From Candidatus Altimarinota bacterium (GTDB lineage Bacteria > Patescibacteriota > Gracilibacteria > BD1-5 > UBA6164): DNA of 49,521 nucleotides. Below the pieces are notes generated by a model. That model saw only the letters and a program-made list of their open reading frames with translations. It made no database searches and was not told the DNA's origin. How positions within the stretch are numbered: the stretch's first letter is position 1; each line of letters starts with the position of its first letter. Location: positions 1 through 49,521 of the forward strand of contig JAQVGG010000009.1 in the NCBI GenBank assembly GCA_028696815.1, read 5' to 3'. Position numbers and translations under genes: made by a program. Below, piece by piece: positions 10,238 through 20,772 of this stretch.

Positions 10238-10273
10238 CCCCTCTCCCCTTGGGAGAGGGTTAGGGTGAGGGCT
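10238..10273. repeat. GC-richer palindromic repeat, copy A
   Basis: CCCTCTCCCCTTGGGAGAGG followed by GTTAGGGTGAGGGCT. The stem CCTCTCCC/GGGAGAGG is GC-rich against an AT-rich background. Its last 25 bases are identical to copy B inside metG. It ends exactly at the metG stop codon (10273-10275). Confidence 0.85.
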
Positions 10274-12003
10274 TATTCTAACTCAAATTTTTCAAATAAG
10301 ATAGGAGCTTTTTCTTTTATATCAAATACAACTTTTTCAGCTCTCAATGTTTTTAATTCTCAAGCTTCAAGTCTAGTTTTATAATCTTTTAAGTTTAGAG
10401 AATCAAAAACTTGAGTCATTTTTTCTGGAAAAAATGGATAAAGATTAAGAGAAACTTGCCTAACTCATTCACAAATAGTATACATGATTTCTTTTACTTC
10501 TTCTAATTTACTTTCATCTTTCATAAGAGTCCAAGGTTCTTTTTGAGTTACATATAGATTTAAAGCATCAAGAAATTTAAAACTTAAATCTAATGCTAAT
10601 TTTAAATTATAATTAAACATATATTTATCAAAATTTTCATAATAATGATAAATTAAAGAACTTATTGAACCATCCATCTTTTCAATTATAGTATTTCATT
10701 TATAATCTATAGATCATGAAATAGATGATACAGAAAAATTTAATCATTTAAAAACTCATAATAATTCATCTGAAACTTTTGAATCTAAACCATTTTCTAA
10801 CTCCATTTTCATAGTCAAAACAACAGCTCTATTTAGCAAATTTCAAAAATTGTTTGCAAGTTTTGCATTATAAGTAAGAATTGCTTGTTTTTGATCAAAA
10901 TCTCAATCTTGACCTATGTTAAAACTAGAAAGAAGATAAAGAGTCAATAAATCTTTGCTATATTTTCAACTAAACTCAACTGGATCTATAGCATTTCAAA
11001 GTGATTTTGATATCTTTTGACCATCAACTGTAAAATAACCAGTTGTAAGTACATTTTTTGGTAGTTCATATCAAGCACTAAGTAACATAGCAGGCCAATA
11101 AATAGCATGAAATCTAATAATATCTTTTCAAACTACATGTAAATCAGCTGGCCAAAAATCCATTTGATTATGAAATTCTTGTTCTATTCCCTCTACCTTT
11201 GGGAGAGGGTTAGGGTGAGGGCTATATTTACAAACTGTCACATAGTTAAATAAAGCATCATACCAAACATATGTTACTTGACTCTCATCAAAAGGTAATT
11301 TAATACCAAATTTATTTGTCTCTCTACTTATAGAAAAATCTTCAAGTCATCTATCAACAAAAGCTATAACTTCATTAAATCTATCTTGAGGTACAACAAA
11401 ACTTGGATTTTCTTTATAAAAATCTTTAAGTTTTTGTTCGTATTTTGATAATCTAAAAAAGTAGTTTTTTTCTTTTAGAGTTTGAGGTTCTTTTAAGTGA
11501 TCAGGACAAACTTTTACTATATTAGAGCTTGGTTTTACCTTATCTGTTATAGGAAAAGTTTCTTTTGTTGTTAGGTTCATATAAACCAAATCTTCATCTT
11601 TTTTGAAACTTTCACAACCAACACAATACAGTCATTCATACTCACCTTCATAAATATCTCAATTATCAAATGATTTTTGTAATACTTCTCTAACAAGTTT
11701 ATGATGTCTAGCTTCTGTTGTTCTTATAAAATCTGTGTAATTTATTTTTAATCAATCCCAAACATTTTTATGTTCTGCAGCCATTTTATCAAGATAAGGC
11801 ATGATTTCCATACCTAATTCATTGGCTTTATCTAGAGCTTTTTGACTATTTTCATCTACTCAAGTACTAAATTTAACTTTTTTTCAACTTATTTTTTGGT
11901 ATCTAGCTATACTATCAGCAATAAGTGAACTATATGCATGACCAATATGTGGTATACCATTTGTATAATAAATCGGTGTTGTTACAAAAAAATTGTTTCT
12001 CAT
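10273..12003 (-). CDS. metG: Methionyl-tRNA synthetase (MetRS)
   Basis: A class I synthetase charging tRNA-Met. It has 576 residues, a short MetRS without a C-terminal tRNA-binding appendix. Signatures: HIGH (HIGH at 19-22, after TTPIYYTNGIP); the connective-peptide zinc-type region with CVGCESF and CPDH; [34 protein letters not shown]; and the KMSKS variant KISKS starting near 330. An in-frame repeat-derived insert of about 12 residues (SPHPNPLPKVEG, about 261-272) sits between the VWYDALFNY and WPADLH blocks. That is a surface-loop position, so the enzyme is probably still functional. Because metG is essential, I read the gene as intact. Confidence 0.96.
11189..11223. repeat. Palindromic repeat copy B, inside metG in frame
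   Basis: CCCTCTACCTTTGGGAGAGG followed by GTTAGGGTGAGGGCT lies in the metG reading frame and shares its last 25 bases with copy A. It is translated as SPHPNPLPKVEG on the minus strand. Confidence 0.88.
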
Positions 12004-12100
12004 TTTATATTCATTTAAATATCAAAGTAAATTTGATTTAGATTTTACATAAAAATGATTTTAAGTAAAGAAAAAACTAAAAAATATTACCCCTTAAAAA

Positions 12101-12129
12101 TTGCTTTTAATCAAAGAAAATGTTAAAAT
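12101..12129 (+). promoter_or_regulatory. Promoter of the DUF1538 gene
   Basis: TTGCTT (12101-12106), 17-base spacer, TAAAAT (12124-12129), 26 bases before the ATG. Confidence 0.6.
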
Positions 12130-12155
12130 TTAATAAATATTTTTAAAGCATTTTT

Positions 12156-13709
12156 ATGAATCTAATTTTTAGTAATTTTCTGAAATTTTTAAAAGAATCT
12201 ATTAGAGATTTAACACCTATAATATTAGTTGTAGTTTTTTTTCAATTAGTAATAATACAAACAATACCAGAAAATTGGCAACAAACTACTTTATGAATAA
12301 GTATAGTAGCACTTTGATTAAGTATTTTTTTGATGTGATTAAAATATGGTATTTTTCCTATTTGAGAAAAATTAACTAATAGTTTTGCAAATAAAAATTC
12401 ATTTTATCTTTTATTATTATTCTGATTTTTGATAGGTTTTTCTACATCTATGGCAGAACCAGCTTTATATGTCATAACACATAAAGCAAATATAATAAGT
12501 AATTGATTAATAGACCCTTTTATACTTAGACTTATAATTTGAGTTTCTGTATGATTTGCAATAAGTATATGAATTTTTAGTATATTGAGAGGTATACCTA
12601 TACATTATTTAATAATAATTTGATATATATTTGTATTATCTATTACTTATTTTACTCCAAGAGAAATAGTATGACTTGCTTATGACTTATGATGAGTAAC
12701 AACTTCTACAATTACAGTTCCTCTTGTAGTAGCAATATGAATATGAGTTTCTGCTATTTCAAAGCATAAAAATCTTTTTTGAAATTGATTTTGACTTATA
12801 GCTTGTGCAGCACTTATACCTATGTTTTCAGTACAATTATATGGTATATATATTTACAATTTTGCTTGAAATGAAAGTATATTGATAGAAACAATAAACG
12901 AAGTTAAAAAAACTAGTATTTTTTCTTCTTTATTTGAAGTTATAAGATGAGTTATACCTATAATTTTAACTATCTCATTTTTTCAATACATAATACTTAA
13001 ACAAAAAATACCAAAGGAAGAATTAAAAAATATAATACTATGATTTATAATGGTTATATTTTGATTATATTTTTTCATACTTTGACTTGAAATGTGATTG
13101 TTTAATTTATGAGAACAAATGGCATTTCAATTAACTGCACTAAATAATAATCTAATAATATATATTTTTGCATTTTTAATTGGATTTTCTACTACTATGG
13201 CAGAACCAACTTTGATAGCAATTGCAAATAAAGCAAGTGAAATATCAAGTTGAAAAATAAATGCATTTATACTTAGAATATTTGTTGCTCTATGAGTTTG
13301 AATATGAATAACAATCTGAGCATATAGAATAATTTATTGAGATTTTATTCATTATTATATAATTATTTGATATTTAGTAGTTATATTTTTAACACTATTT
13401 TCTCCAAAACACATTATTCCTATTGCATATGATAGTGGTTGAGTTACAACTTCTACTATTACAGTACCACTAGTTGCAGCACTTTGATTATGACTTGCTA
13501 CAAATATACCTGGTAGAGATCCTATGATTGACTGATTTTGACTTATAGCATTTGCTTCATTATTTCCAATAGCGAGTGTACTTACTTATGGTATAATAAC
13601 AAAATATATTCAAATTAGAATAAGACCAAAATATGAAGATATTCTTATTCATGAAGAAGTTGAAATAGAAACAAAGAAAAATTTAATACAAAAAATATTT
13701 AAAAAATAA
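12156..13709 (+). CDS. DUF1538 family membrane protein (two repeats)
   Basis: A 517-residue polytopic inner-membrane protein built of two homologous halves about 250 residues apart. Each half has an 'IGFSTSMAEPAL/IGFSTTMAEPTL' motif (Glu101 and Glu350), then 'LRLIIGVSVGFAISIGIF...', then 'DLGGVTTSTITVPLV/DSGGVTTSTITVPLV', then a 'DGFGLIAFASLFPI' block. These are DUF1538 hallmarks. The duplicated acidic and Gly-rich motifs look like an inverted- or tandem-repeat transporter, but the substrate is unknown. Dozens of membrane-helix glycines are TGA. It has its own promoter and terminator. Confidence 0.9.
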
Positions 13710-13737
13710 AAAACATAGCTTAGCTATGTTTTTTATT
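13708..13737. terminator. Shared terminator of convergent genes
   Basis: AAAAAACATAGC/GCTATGTTTTTT lies in the 10-base gap between the DUF1538 gene and the Ste24-like gene and contains the stop codon of the latter (13720-13722). Confidence 0.8.
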
Positions 13738-14973
13738 TTTATTTATAAATTTATCAAGAGCATGCAATCTTTTTAAAACAGTTGGATGACTATAATGAAA
13801 AAATTCATAAGCTGGATGTGGTCTAAGATTTGATAAATTATTTCTAGATAATTTTATAAGAGCACTTTTTAGTTTATTTGCTTTATAGTGTTTTGCAGCA
13901 TAATGATCAGCTTCATATTCATTTTTTCTTGAAAGTATATTTCAAATAACTCAAAAAATAATTGAAATTGGAGTAAAAAGTATACCAAAAGCAAGTAATC
14001 ATAGAGCAAAAGCACTTACATTTCATCAAAGAGCATATGAAACTTCTCCATATCATAAAGTTATTCAAAGCACATAAAACATAATTCATGTTTGAACTAT
14101 ACTAAAAGAAAGCATTTGAAGAGTATGTTTTTTCTTATAATGTCCTATTTCATGAGCCAAAACAGCTACAAGTTCATTGTTTGTAAGATCTTTTATAAGA
14201 GTATCATATAAAACAATTCTTTTTTTAGGTCAAAATCATGAAAAATAAGCATTTGCTTTACTTGATCTCTTACTACCATCTATAACATAAATGTTATCAA
14301 GTTTAAAACCTACACTATGAGCAAAAGCTTCTATTTCATCTCTAAGTTTTCATTTTTCAAGTGGAGTTTGTTTATTGAAAAGTGGCACAATCAAGCTACT
14401 ATAAAACATCATCATAAATACTGAAAATACTGTAATCAATATCCATGCATAAAACCAAAAATCGTTTTTAGTTATAGTATATATCCAAGTTATTATAGCT
14501 AGTATTATACCTCAAATAATAAATGAAAGTAATAATCATTTTACAAAATCTAAAAAGAAAAGTTTCTTTGTCATCTTGTTAAAACCAAATTTTTCTTCTA
14601 TAACAAAAGTAGAATAATATGAAAAAGGCAGAGAAATTATACTTTGAACAAAAGCTATGATTCAGAAAAAATACAGAGTTAAAAGTATGGTATTTTGAGT
14701 AAAGTTCATAAGATAATTATACAAACCTCAAAAAACTCAAAACAAAAGTAATAAAACTGTTATATTGAATGTAATTATATCACTTATATTTCAAAATCTA
14801 TATTTAGCAGATTCATAATCCATAGACTTTGCATATTTTTTTTCATCATATATTTCTTCTAACTCTTTTGGTAATTTGTTTGACCATCTTGTTGTATTTA
14901 GGTACGAAAGTGTTTTACTTAAAACAAATTCAAAAATAATAAGCCCAATAATAACATAAAAAATATATTGCAT
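13720..14973 (-). CDS. Ste24/CAAX-type M48 membrane metalloprotease
   Basis: A 417-residue integral membrane zinc protease. [10 protein letters not shown] (His274 first zinc ligand, Glu275 catalytic) and [12 protein letters not shown] (third ligand Glu) are the HExxH...ExxxD signature of M48. [26 protein letters not shown] and [11 protein letters not shown] are typical of Ste24/CAAX protease 1. Membrane helices are visible at about 1-20, 65-95, 105-125, 145-205 and 290-355. In bacteria without prenylated CAAX proteins it probably degrades membrane proteins, as HtpX does. It stands upstream of a shared terminator. The start at ATG 14973 lacks a Shine-Dalgarno. Confidence 0.92.
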
Positions 14974-14992
14974 ATAATTTTAAAATAATTAA

Positions 14993-16456
14993 TTAAATCT
15001 TTTCTAAAAAACTTCTATCTCTAGTATCAACTATCTTGTATCACAATAAAATTAATTCATCTCTTAGTTTATCAGCAAGTTCAAAATTTTTGTCTTTTTT
15101 TGAATTATTTCTAGCCTCTAATTTTGCTAAAATTTCAAGAGGTATTTCTTGGCTTATAACTACATCAAAATCTATTATACCTAAAACTTGGTTAAATGTT
15201 CTAAACATATCTAAAGCGCTATTTAACTCAGAAACTGAAAATAATTTTTCTCTTATACCTGTGTTTAAAAACTTTATAAAATTATGCATTACAGCAAGAC
15301 ATTCTGGTATATTGAAATCATCTTCTAAATGATACATATATTCATGAATATAATCTTGCATAGTTTCTCTAAAATCTCTAGAAACCATTGCATTATTATC
15401 AGTATTTTCTATTTCCCTATTTATCTTTTTTATAAGTTCATCTATAGAATTTATAACAGTTATGTTTGATTCTATTTTATCAAAAGTAAAATTTACCTCA
15501 CTATTGTATTTAGCATTCATAAAAGATAACCTTATAGCTCTATACAAAACACTAGGGTTAATTGAACTAAATTTTTCTTCTAAATCTTTTAATCTATAAA
15601 AATTATTTGCACTTTTTGCCATCTTTTTACCATCAACCATAAGATGACCACTATGCAACCAATATTTACTAAATTCTTTTCTAGTACAACTTTCACTTTG
15701 TGCTATTTCGTTTTGATGATGAGGAAAAATCAAATCTACCCCTCACATATGAATATCAATTTGTGCTCCAAAATATTTCATATTACAAGCACTACATTCT
15801 ATATGCCAACCTGGTCTTCATTTTAAAACTACTTCTTCTCATTTTATTGTAAATTTTTCATTCCAAAAATTTACTCAATCACTTTCTTTCCAAGCTTTCC
15901 AAAGTACAAAATCAGCTACATTTTCTTTATCATATTCATCACTATTTACTCTAGCTCAATGTTGTAAACCACAATTACACATATCAATTCAAGCTAAATT
16001 TCAGTATTTTTTAAATGTTTTTACATCAAAATAAATACTTCAATCTTCTCAAAGATAAGCATGGCGTCTATTTAACATAGTTTGTATCATCCTAACCATT
16101 TCTGGGATAAGAGTAGTTACAGGAACTATCTCATCTGCTGGAATTATATTTAATTTTTTTATATCTTCTATAAAAATTTTAGTGTATTTTTGAGTAAAAA
16201 AAATCAAATCTTCTCAAGCTGATATACTATCTCTAATTGTTTTATCATCAACATCTGTAATATTCATAACAGTTTTAACATTGTATCCTAAAAATCTAAG
16301 AGTTCTTACAACTATATCCTCAAAAACAAAAGTTCTCAAATTTCAAATATGAGCATAATTATAAACAGTAGGCCCACAATAATAAACTTTTACTTCTCTA
16401 CTACTAAGTGGTTTAAATTCTTCTATTTTTCTTGTTTTTGTATTATTAATTAACAT
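14993..16456 (-). CDS. cysS: Cysteinyl-tRNA synthetase (CysRS)
   Basis: A class I synthetase charging tRNA-Cys; 487 residues. [15 protein letters not shown] carries the first zinc ligand (Cys27) and the HIGH motif (36-39, HIGN). [25 protein letters not shown] (zinc Cys) and [16 protein letters not shown] (zinc His) follow in family order. KMSKS is KMAKS starting at 278. The C-terminal helical domain ends SFLEKI. It is intact despite TGA at the glycine of HIGN. It starts three bases after the stop of the small ferredoxin gene, so they share a transcript. Confidence 0.97.
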
Positions 16457-16459
16457 ATA

Positions 16460-16693
16460 TTATTTTTTAATTTTTTTAAATAAAATTTCACTTGCTTTAA
16501 GTGGATTAACTTTTGTATGAAATTCACTATCAAAATATACATTTGGTCATTCACTACATTTTCACATACAAAGAGTTTCTTCTATTTCTACATCTTTTAG
16601 ATTAAATCTATTTACATCATTTTGTAATCTAGATATTATATAATTACTAAATTTTTCACTACAAAGTTTTCATTTACATACTCTTATTTTCAT
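16460..16693 (-). CDS. Thioredoxin-like 2Fe-2S ferredoxin (NuoE-like)
   Basis: A 77-residue protein with Cys6, Cys11, Cys42 and Cys46 (VCKGKLC ... CMGKCSEGPNV), the C-x4-C ... C-x3-C pattern of the thioredoxin-fold [2Fe-2S] ferredoxin family that also includes the NuoE C-terminal domain. It is a stand-alone domain with no Nuo or hydrogenase genes nearby. It is an electron carrier with unknown partners, or a vestigial regulatory subunit. It is the first gene of the cysS transcript. Confidence 0.85.
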
Positions 16694-16771
16694 AATAATT
16701 TATTATTTATATAATAATAGTGACATTATATAGACAAAATAAAACAAAACAAAAAAAAGTTTAAAAAAAAT

Positions 16772-16798
16772 TTGCTTATAATTTTTTTTTCATATAAT
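16772..16798 (+). promoter_or_regulatory. Promoter of tRNA-Phe
   Basis: TTGCTT (16772-16777), 15-base T-rich spacer, TATAAT (16793-16798); the tRNA begins 17 bases later. Confidence 0.6.
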
Positions 16799-16815
16799 GA
16801 ACAAGCACAAGATAA

Positions 16816-16890
16816 GCCGGGGTAGCTCAGTGGTAGAGCAGGGGCCTGAAAAGCCCTGTGTCGGTAGTTCAATTCTACTCTTCGGCACCA
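16816..16890 (+). tRNA. tRNA-Phe (anticodon GAA)
   Basis: The cloverleaf is clear by hand: acceptor GCCGGGG/CTTCGGC, D stem GCTC/GAGC, anticodon stem GGGGC/GCCCT around the loop CTGAAAA with anticodon GAA, T stem GGTAG/CTACT with TTCAATT, discriminator A and encoded CCA. It is 75 nt long and the only tRNA in the window. Confidence 0.96.
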
Positions 16891-16901
16891 TTATAAAAAA
16901 T

Positions 16902-16931
16902 AAAAACACTAGATTAATCTAGTGTTTTTTC
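16902..16931. terminator. Terminator after tRNA-Phe
   Basis: AAAAACACTAGATT/AATCTAGTGTTTTTT forms a perfect stem with a T-run, 11 bases past the CCA. Confidence 0.85.
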
Positions 16932-16945
16932 ATTAAAAACATAAT

Positions 16946-16975
16946 AAAAGAATAAAAGTGAACTTTTATTCTTTT
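16946..16975 (-). terminator. Hairpin terminator at the PBP stop codon
   Basis: A 14-base perfect inverted repeat AAAAGAATAAAAGT/ACTTTTATTCTTTT with a 2-base centre overlaps the stop codon (16966-16968) of the transpeptidase gene. It is AT-only apart from four pairs, so it may be a weak terminator. Confidence 0.55.
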
Positions 16976-19287
16976 ATTTCTTTTTTAGGAATCTTATAAT
17001 AATCAAAAAGATATTTTGCGATATCTGAAAATATATGTCATGAAGTTTCTCATCCATATGCACTTGTTCTAATTCTCTCAAGTTTTACAATTATAGTAAA
17101 TTTTGGATCTTCTATTGGTCAAAATCATGCAAATGTTCAAATAGTTGATCAAACTCAATTTTCATATCATCATTTATATGAAATTTGAGCTGTTCAAGAT
17201 TTTGCAGCTAAGGCATATCATGGAACCTTTCAATTTCAAGCAACTCAATTTTCTACTCAATCATAAAGCATCATAGAAACTATTTTTGAAGTCGATTCTT
17301 TTATAACTCTTCTTTGTTCTTCAGTTTTATAAACTACCTCTCTACCATCAGGATAAATAATCTTATCTATGATCTTTGGTTTAACATAGATTCAACCATT
17401 TGCTATGACATTGTAAGCTGAAGCAACTTGAAGTTGAGTTGCAGATATTCATAATCAATAACTACGAGAAAAAAGTCATGATTGAGACCATTTTTCCCAA
17501 GGATCAGTTTTTGAAGTAACCTCTCATTGTAAATCAACTCATGTCAATTTTCAAAATCAAAAATCTTCTAAATATTGATAAAAAATAACCTTACCCAATC
17601 TTTGAACTATTCTAATCATTCATACATTACAAGAATAATTTAATGCATTTCAAAAAGTATGATATCACTTACATTTTTCAGAAACATTTGAAATCTTATA
17701 TTTATCTATTTCTATAAATCAATTATCTTGATACATAGAATTTTTGTTTATCTCTCAAGTATCAATTCAAGCAGCTACTGTTATAGTTTTCATTACAGAA
17801 CCTGGTTCATAAAGTGCAGAAATTATATCATTTTGATAAACTCAAGCTCAAAAACTATTTTTATATTTATACTTAACAAGTGCCATATCTCACAACTCTT
17901 CTCTGCTTGCTTCTCTAAGCAAGATTTCTTTATTATCATAGATAAACTTTGTTCCATTTTTATTATCTTCAACAAATATAGGAAGTCATAATAAATCAGT
18001 AGATGGATTTGGAAATTCACTATATCTTACTTTTTCAAGCTCATATACATCTCAAAAATTATTTAAATCATAAGTTGGATAATTTGCCATTGCAATAACA
18101 TTTCAGGTTTTAGGATCCATAACTATCACACTTCATTTGTTTGCTCTATATTTTTTAACTCAATCTTCAAGTAATTGTTCAACCTTTCTTTGTACATTTC
18201 TATCAATTGTAGTTACAATCTCTACTCATTCTCAAATCAAATCTTCTTGTTTTAATGAAATAGGATCAATAATCCTACCATTTATATCCTTTCTACTTAT
18301 TATTTCTCAATTATTTCATTTTAAAATATCATTAAAATATCACTCAATTCAATAATTTCATTTTCAAGAACCATCAACAAATCATATAACCTGAGATGCT
18401 AAATTTCATTCTGGATAATATCTACTTGGTAATGGATTTAATATAAAAAATCCATTTATTGATTTATCTTTTGTAAGTATTCACCTACTTATAGCCTCTT
18501 TTTCATCTTTTATATATTCTAGAATATATTCTGAACTACTTATTGAAAGCTTATTTATTATAGGAATATATCTCAAATCTCTTTTCCTAGTTAGATTTTT
18601 TAATCTTTCTTCATTTGTTCAAATTATTTTTGAAAGTTCTTTTATATTTTCATCACTATCATTAAATTCTTCTGGATTTATGTAAAGATATTTTTCTCAT
18701 GGATACAATCCTGTGATATTCAAATTTTTTATTTGATTTATTTCAAAATTTGTTAATTCTTTATCAATCATAACACTTGTAACCTTGGTTTGAACAAGCT
18801 TAGAAACAACCTTTTCCTTTAATAAATCTTTTATAAATTTTTCTTCAAAGGCAAAATTTTCTATATCTAAAACTCTAAGATATTTCAATAAATTATTTTT
18901 ACAAACAGTTTGTTTTTTATTTAAACATAATTCATTATAAACTATATCAATTAAAAAATCAGATAATTTTTGTTTATCTCCTTCTATTTGTGGATCAACT
19001 GCTAAATCATATAAATGAAGTGAAGTTCATAAAACTGTATTTTTTTCTCAACCTGAAATAATTGTTCATCTATTTACTGGAACTGATACTTTTCATATTT
19101 GTTGAGAATCTGCAAGTCAATTATAATATTCATAATCCATAACAGTATATGAAAAAAGTGTTTTTACTATAGTTAGAAAAAATAAAACAAAAAATAAAAT
19201 TATGGTATTCATTGAAGACCATCTTTTTATTATTTTTCTAAATTTATAATTTAATACTATTTTTTCTAAAAAGTCTAATTTTAACAT
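16966..19287 (-). CDS. Penicillin-binding protein 2 / FtsI-type transpeptidase
   Basis: A class B PBP that cross-links peptidoglycan outside the membrane. It has 773 residues, long for the class (580-700) because of a large N-terminal non-catalytic region. A single membrane anchor spans about 28-47 after a basic cytosolic stretch. Catalytic motifs: SxxK in YEPGSVMKT (Ser497), SxN as SCN (552-554) and KSGT (Lys696), whose Gly is a TGA codon. Gene context cannot decide between elongation (PBP2/MrdA) and division (FtsI/PBP3); SEDS partners are not present. The ATG lies 2 bases after the MurL-like stop, so translation is coupled. Confidence 0.93.
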
Positions 19288-19289
19288 TT

Positions 19290-20639
19290 TTAATTTTTTA
19301 TTAATTTTTTAATATTTTCTGGTATTATATCATCATCAGATATTGTAGCAAATTTTTCTTCCAAAGATTCAAAATATGTTTTATCATATTTTGTTAAAAT
19401 ATTTTTTCTAAAAATATCCAATAAATCACTATTTTTTCATTTATAAAAATCTAGTGATTTATAAAAAGCAAGAACAACTTCTTCTATTTCTCAAACACAT
19501 TCAAAAGGTTTGATTCAATCAATTCAAAGTAATTCTAAAAAAGTTTTTTGTATAGATGATTTCAAAAATAAATCTTCTCAAAAGATAGAAATAATCTCTT
19601 GCTCTGTTAAATAAGGTCTCAAAATAGTAAAAACAAAAGCACATTTAGGACAAGAATTACACCATATAGTTTGTTTTAATCTTTTGTTTTCATCAATCTT
19701 AAAATTGTTATTACAACTACTAAAAACTCAAAAAAAATCTTTTAGATTTTTTGAAAAATATTCTGCGATTTTTAATTCATACCAGCCTCTAAGAATAGAA
19801 AAATATTTTATATCACTACTCAAATAATCATTTACATAATTTCAAAAATCTCTCTCAAAATCCAAACTTTTACTCCATTGATGATTTATCTCTAATCATT
19901 GCCAAAATGTATTTCATGAATTAGCTGATTTTTCATTTGATAAAACTATATATTTATAATTATAAATATATGATGCAAATAAAAGACAAAAAGCTATTAT
20001 TCAAGTAATAGGAACATGTCAGTTATAATTTCATAAATTATTTAAATCAAGTAAATTTTGACTTATCTTTCTCTTTATAAAATAAATATCTTTTTTAAGT
20101 AATCTTGCACAATTTTCTTTAATTGAATCAGTTTTTCAAAAAACAACTAAATCATAATCTAGATTATTTTTTCTAAATAAATCTATAGAAACAAGCGAAT
20201 CTTTTCAACCTCATAAAGCAATAAAAGATTTTTCAACAACTTCAAAATCGATTTTTTCATGTCTTAATTCTGAATCATTTATAAAATTAAATAAATTTTG
20301 AGGCTTTATATCATTTGTATACAAAAATTCTCATAATCAATTTTTATAAAATTTTTGCCAAAACTCTATTTGATTTGAATCTAAAAATCATGATTTAACA
20401 TATAAATTTTTAGTTGGAAATGATTTATAATAACTGATTCCAAGAGCTATATGAAGAGAAAATAAAAAATTATTAATTATATCATCGTCTAAAATATCTC
20501 TTACAAGAAATTTTTCACTAAAAAAATCTATTTCCTCTTGGAAGAAATAGTTTTCATCAAAACTATATTCAAAACTAGCTTTTAAAGTTTGCTTGTCAAA
20601 GCTAAAACTTTCAAAATAAAATGAATTAAATTCTCTCAT
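19290..20639 (-). CDS. murL: MurL-like UDP-MurNAc-L-Ala-L-Glu epimerase
   Basis: A 449-residue PP-loop (adenine nucleotide alpha-hydrolase-like) enzyme. It contains the ALGGGKDSLVS ATP motif (143-148 GGGKDS), then SNEKSANSGNT, then INHQWSKSLDFE, then SILRGWYELKIAEYF, SSCNN and WCNSCPKCAFVF. These match in order the blocks I know from MurL of Xanthomonas, which epimerises the terminal L-Glu of UDP-MurNAc-L-Ala-L-Glu to D-Glu. Two CxxC-like cysteines near the end may bind metal. Coupling to a transpeptidase gene supports a wall role. Family assignment is from recalled motifs, not a search. Confidence 0.82.
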
Positions 20640-20713
20640 AAAAATAGTTCTCTAAATAACTATATGTATAATAGTTTTTATTGTTAAAATTTCAAATTTA
20701 AGTTTAAGTAAAA

Positions 20714-20742
20714 TTGCATTCAAAATGAAAATATGATAAAAT
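20714..20742 (+). promoter_or_regulatory. Promoter of the tandem ClpX gene
   Basis: TTGCAT (20714-20719), 17-base spacer, TAAAAT (20737-20742), 30 bases before the ATG. Confidence 0.6.
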
Positions 20743-20772
20743 AAAACCAAGTTTAATTTTTAACTAATTTTT

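Noticed and set aside
10238-11223. The pair of 25-base identical repeats as a CRISPR array
   Set aside because: Only two copies about 950 bases apart, separated by coding sequence; no regular spacers and no cas genes.
15036-15332. Open frame of 98 codons on the + strand inside cysS
   Set aside because: It lies antisense to a clearly conserved CysRS region; no family resemblance.
17728-17991. + strand open frames within 17700-18400
   Set aside because: They are antisense shadows of the PBP gene, whose catalytic motifs are continuous on the minus strand.
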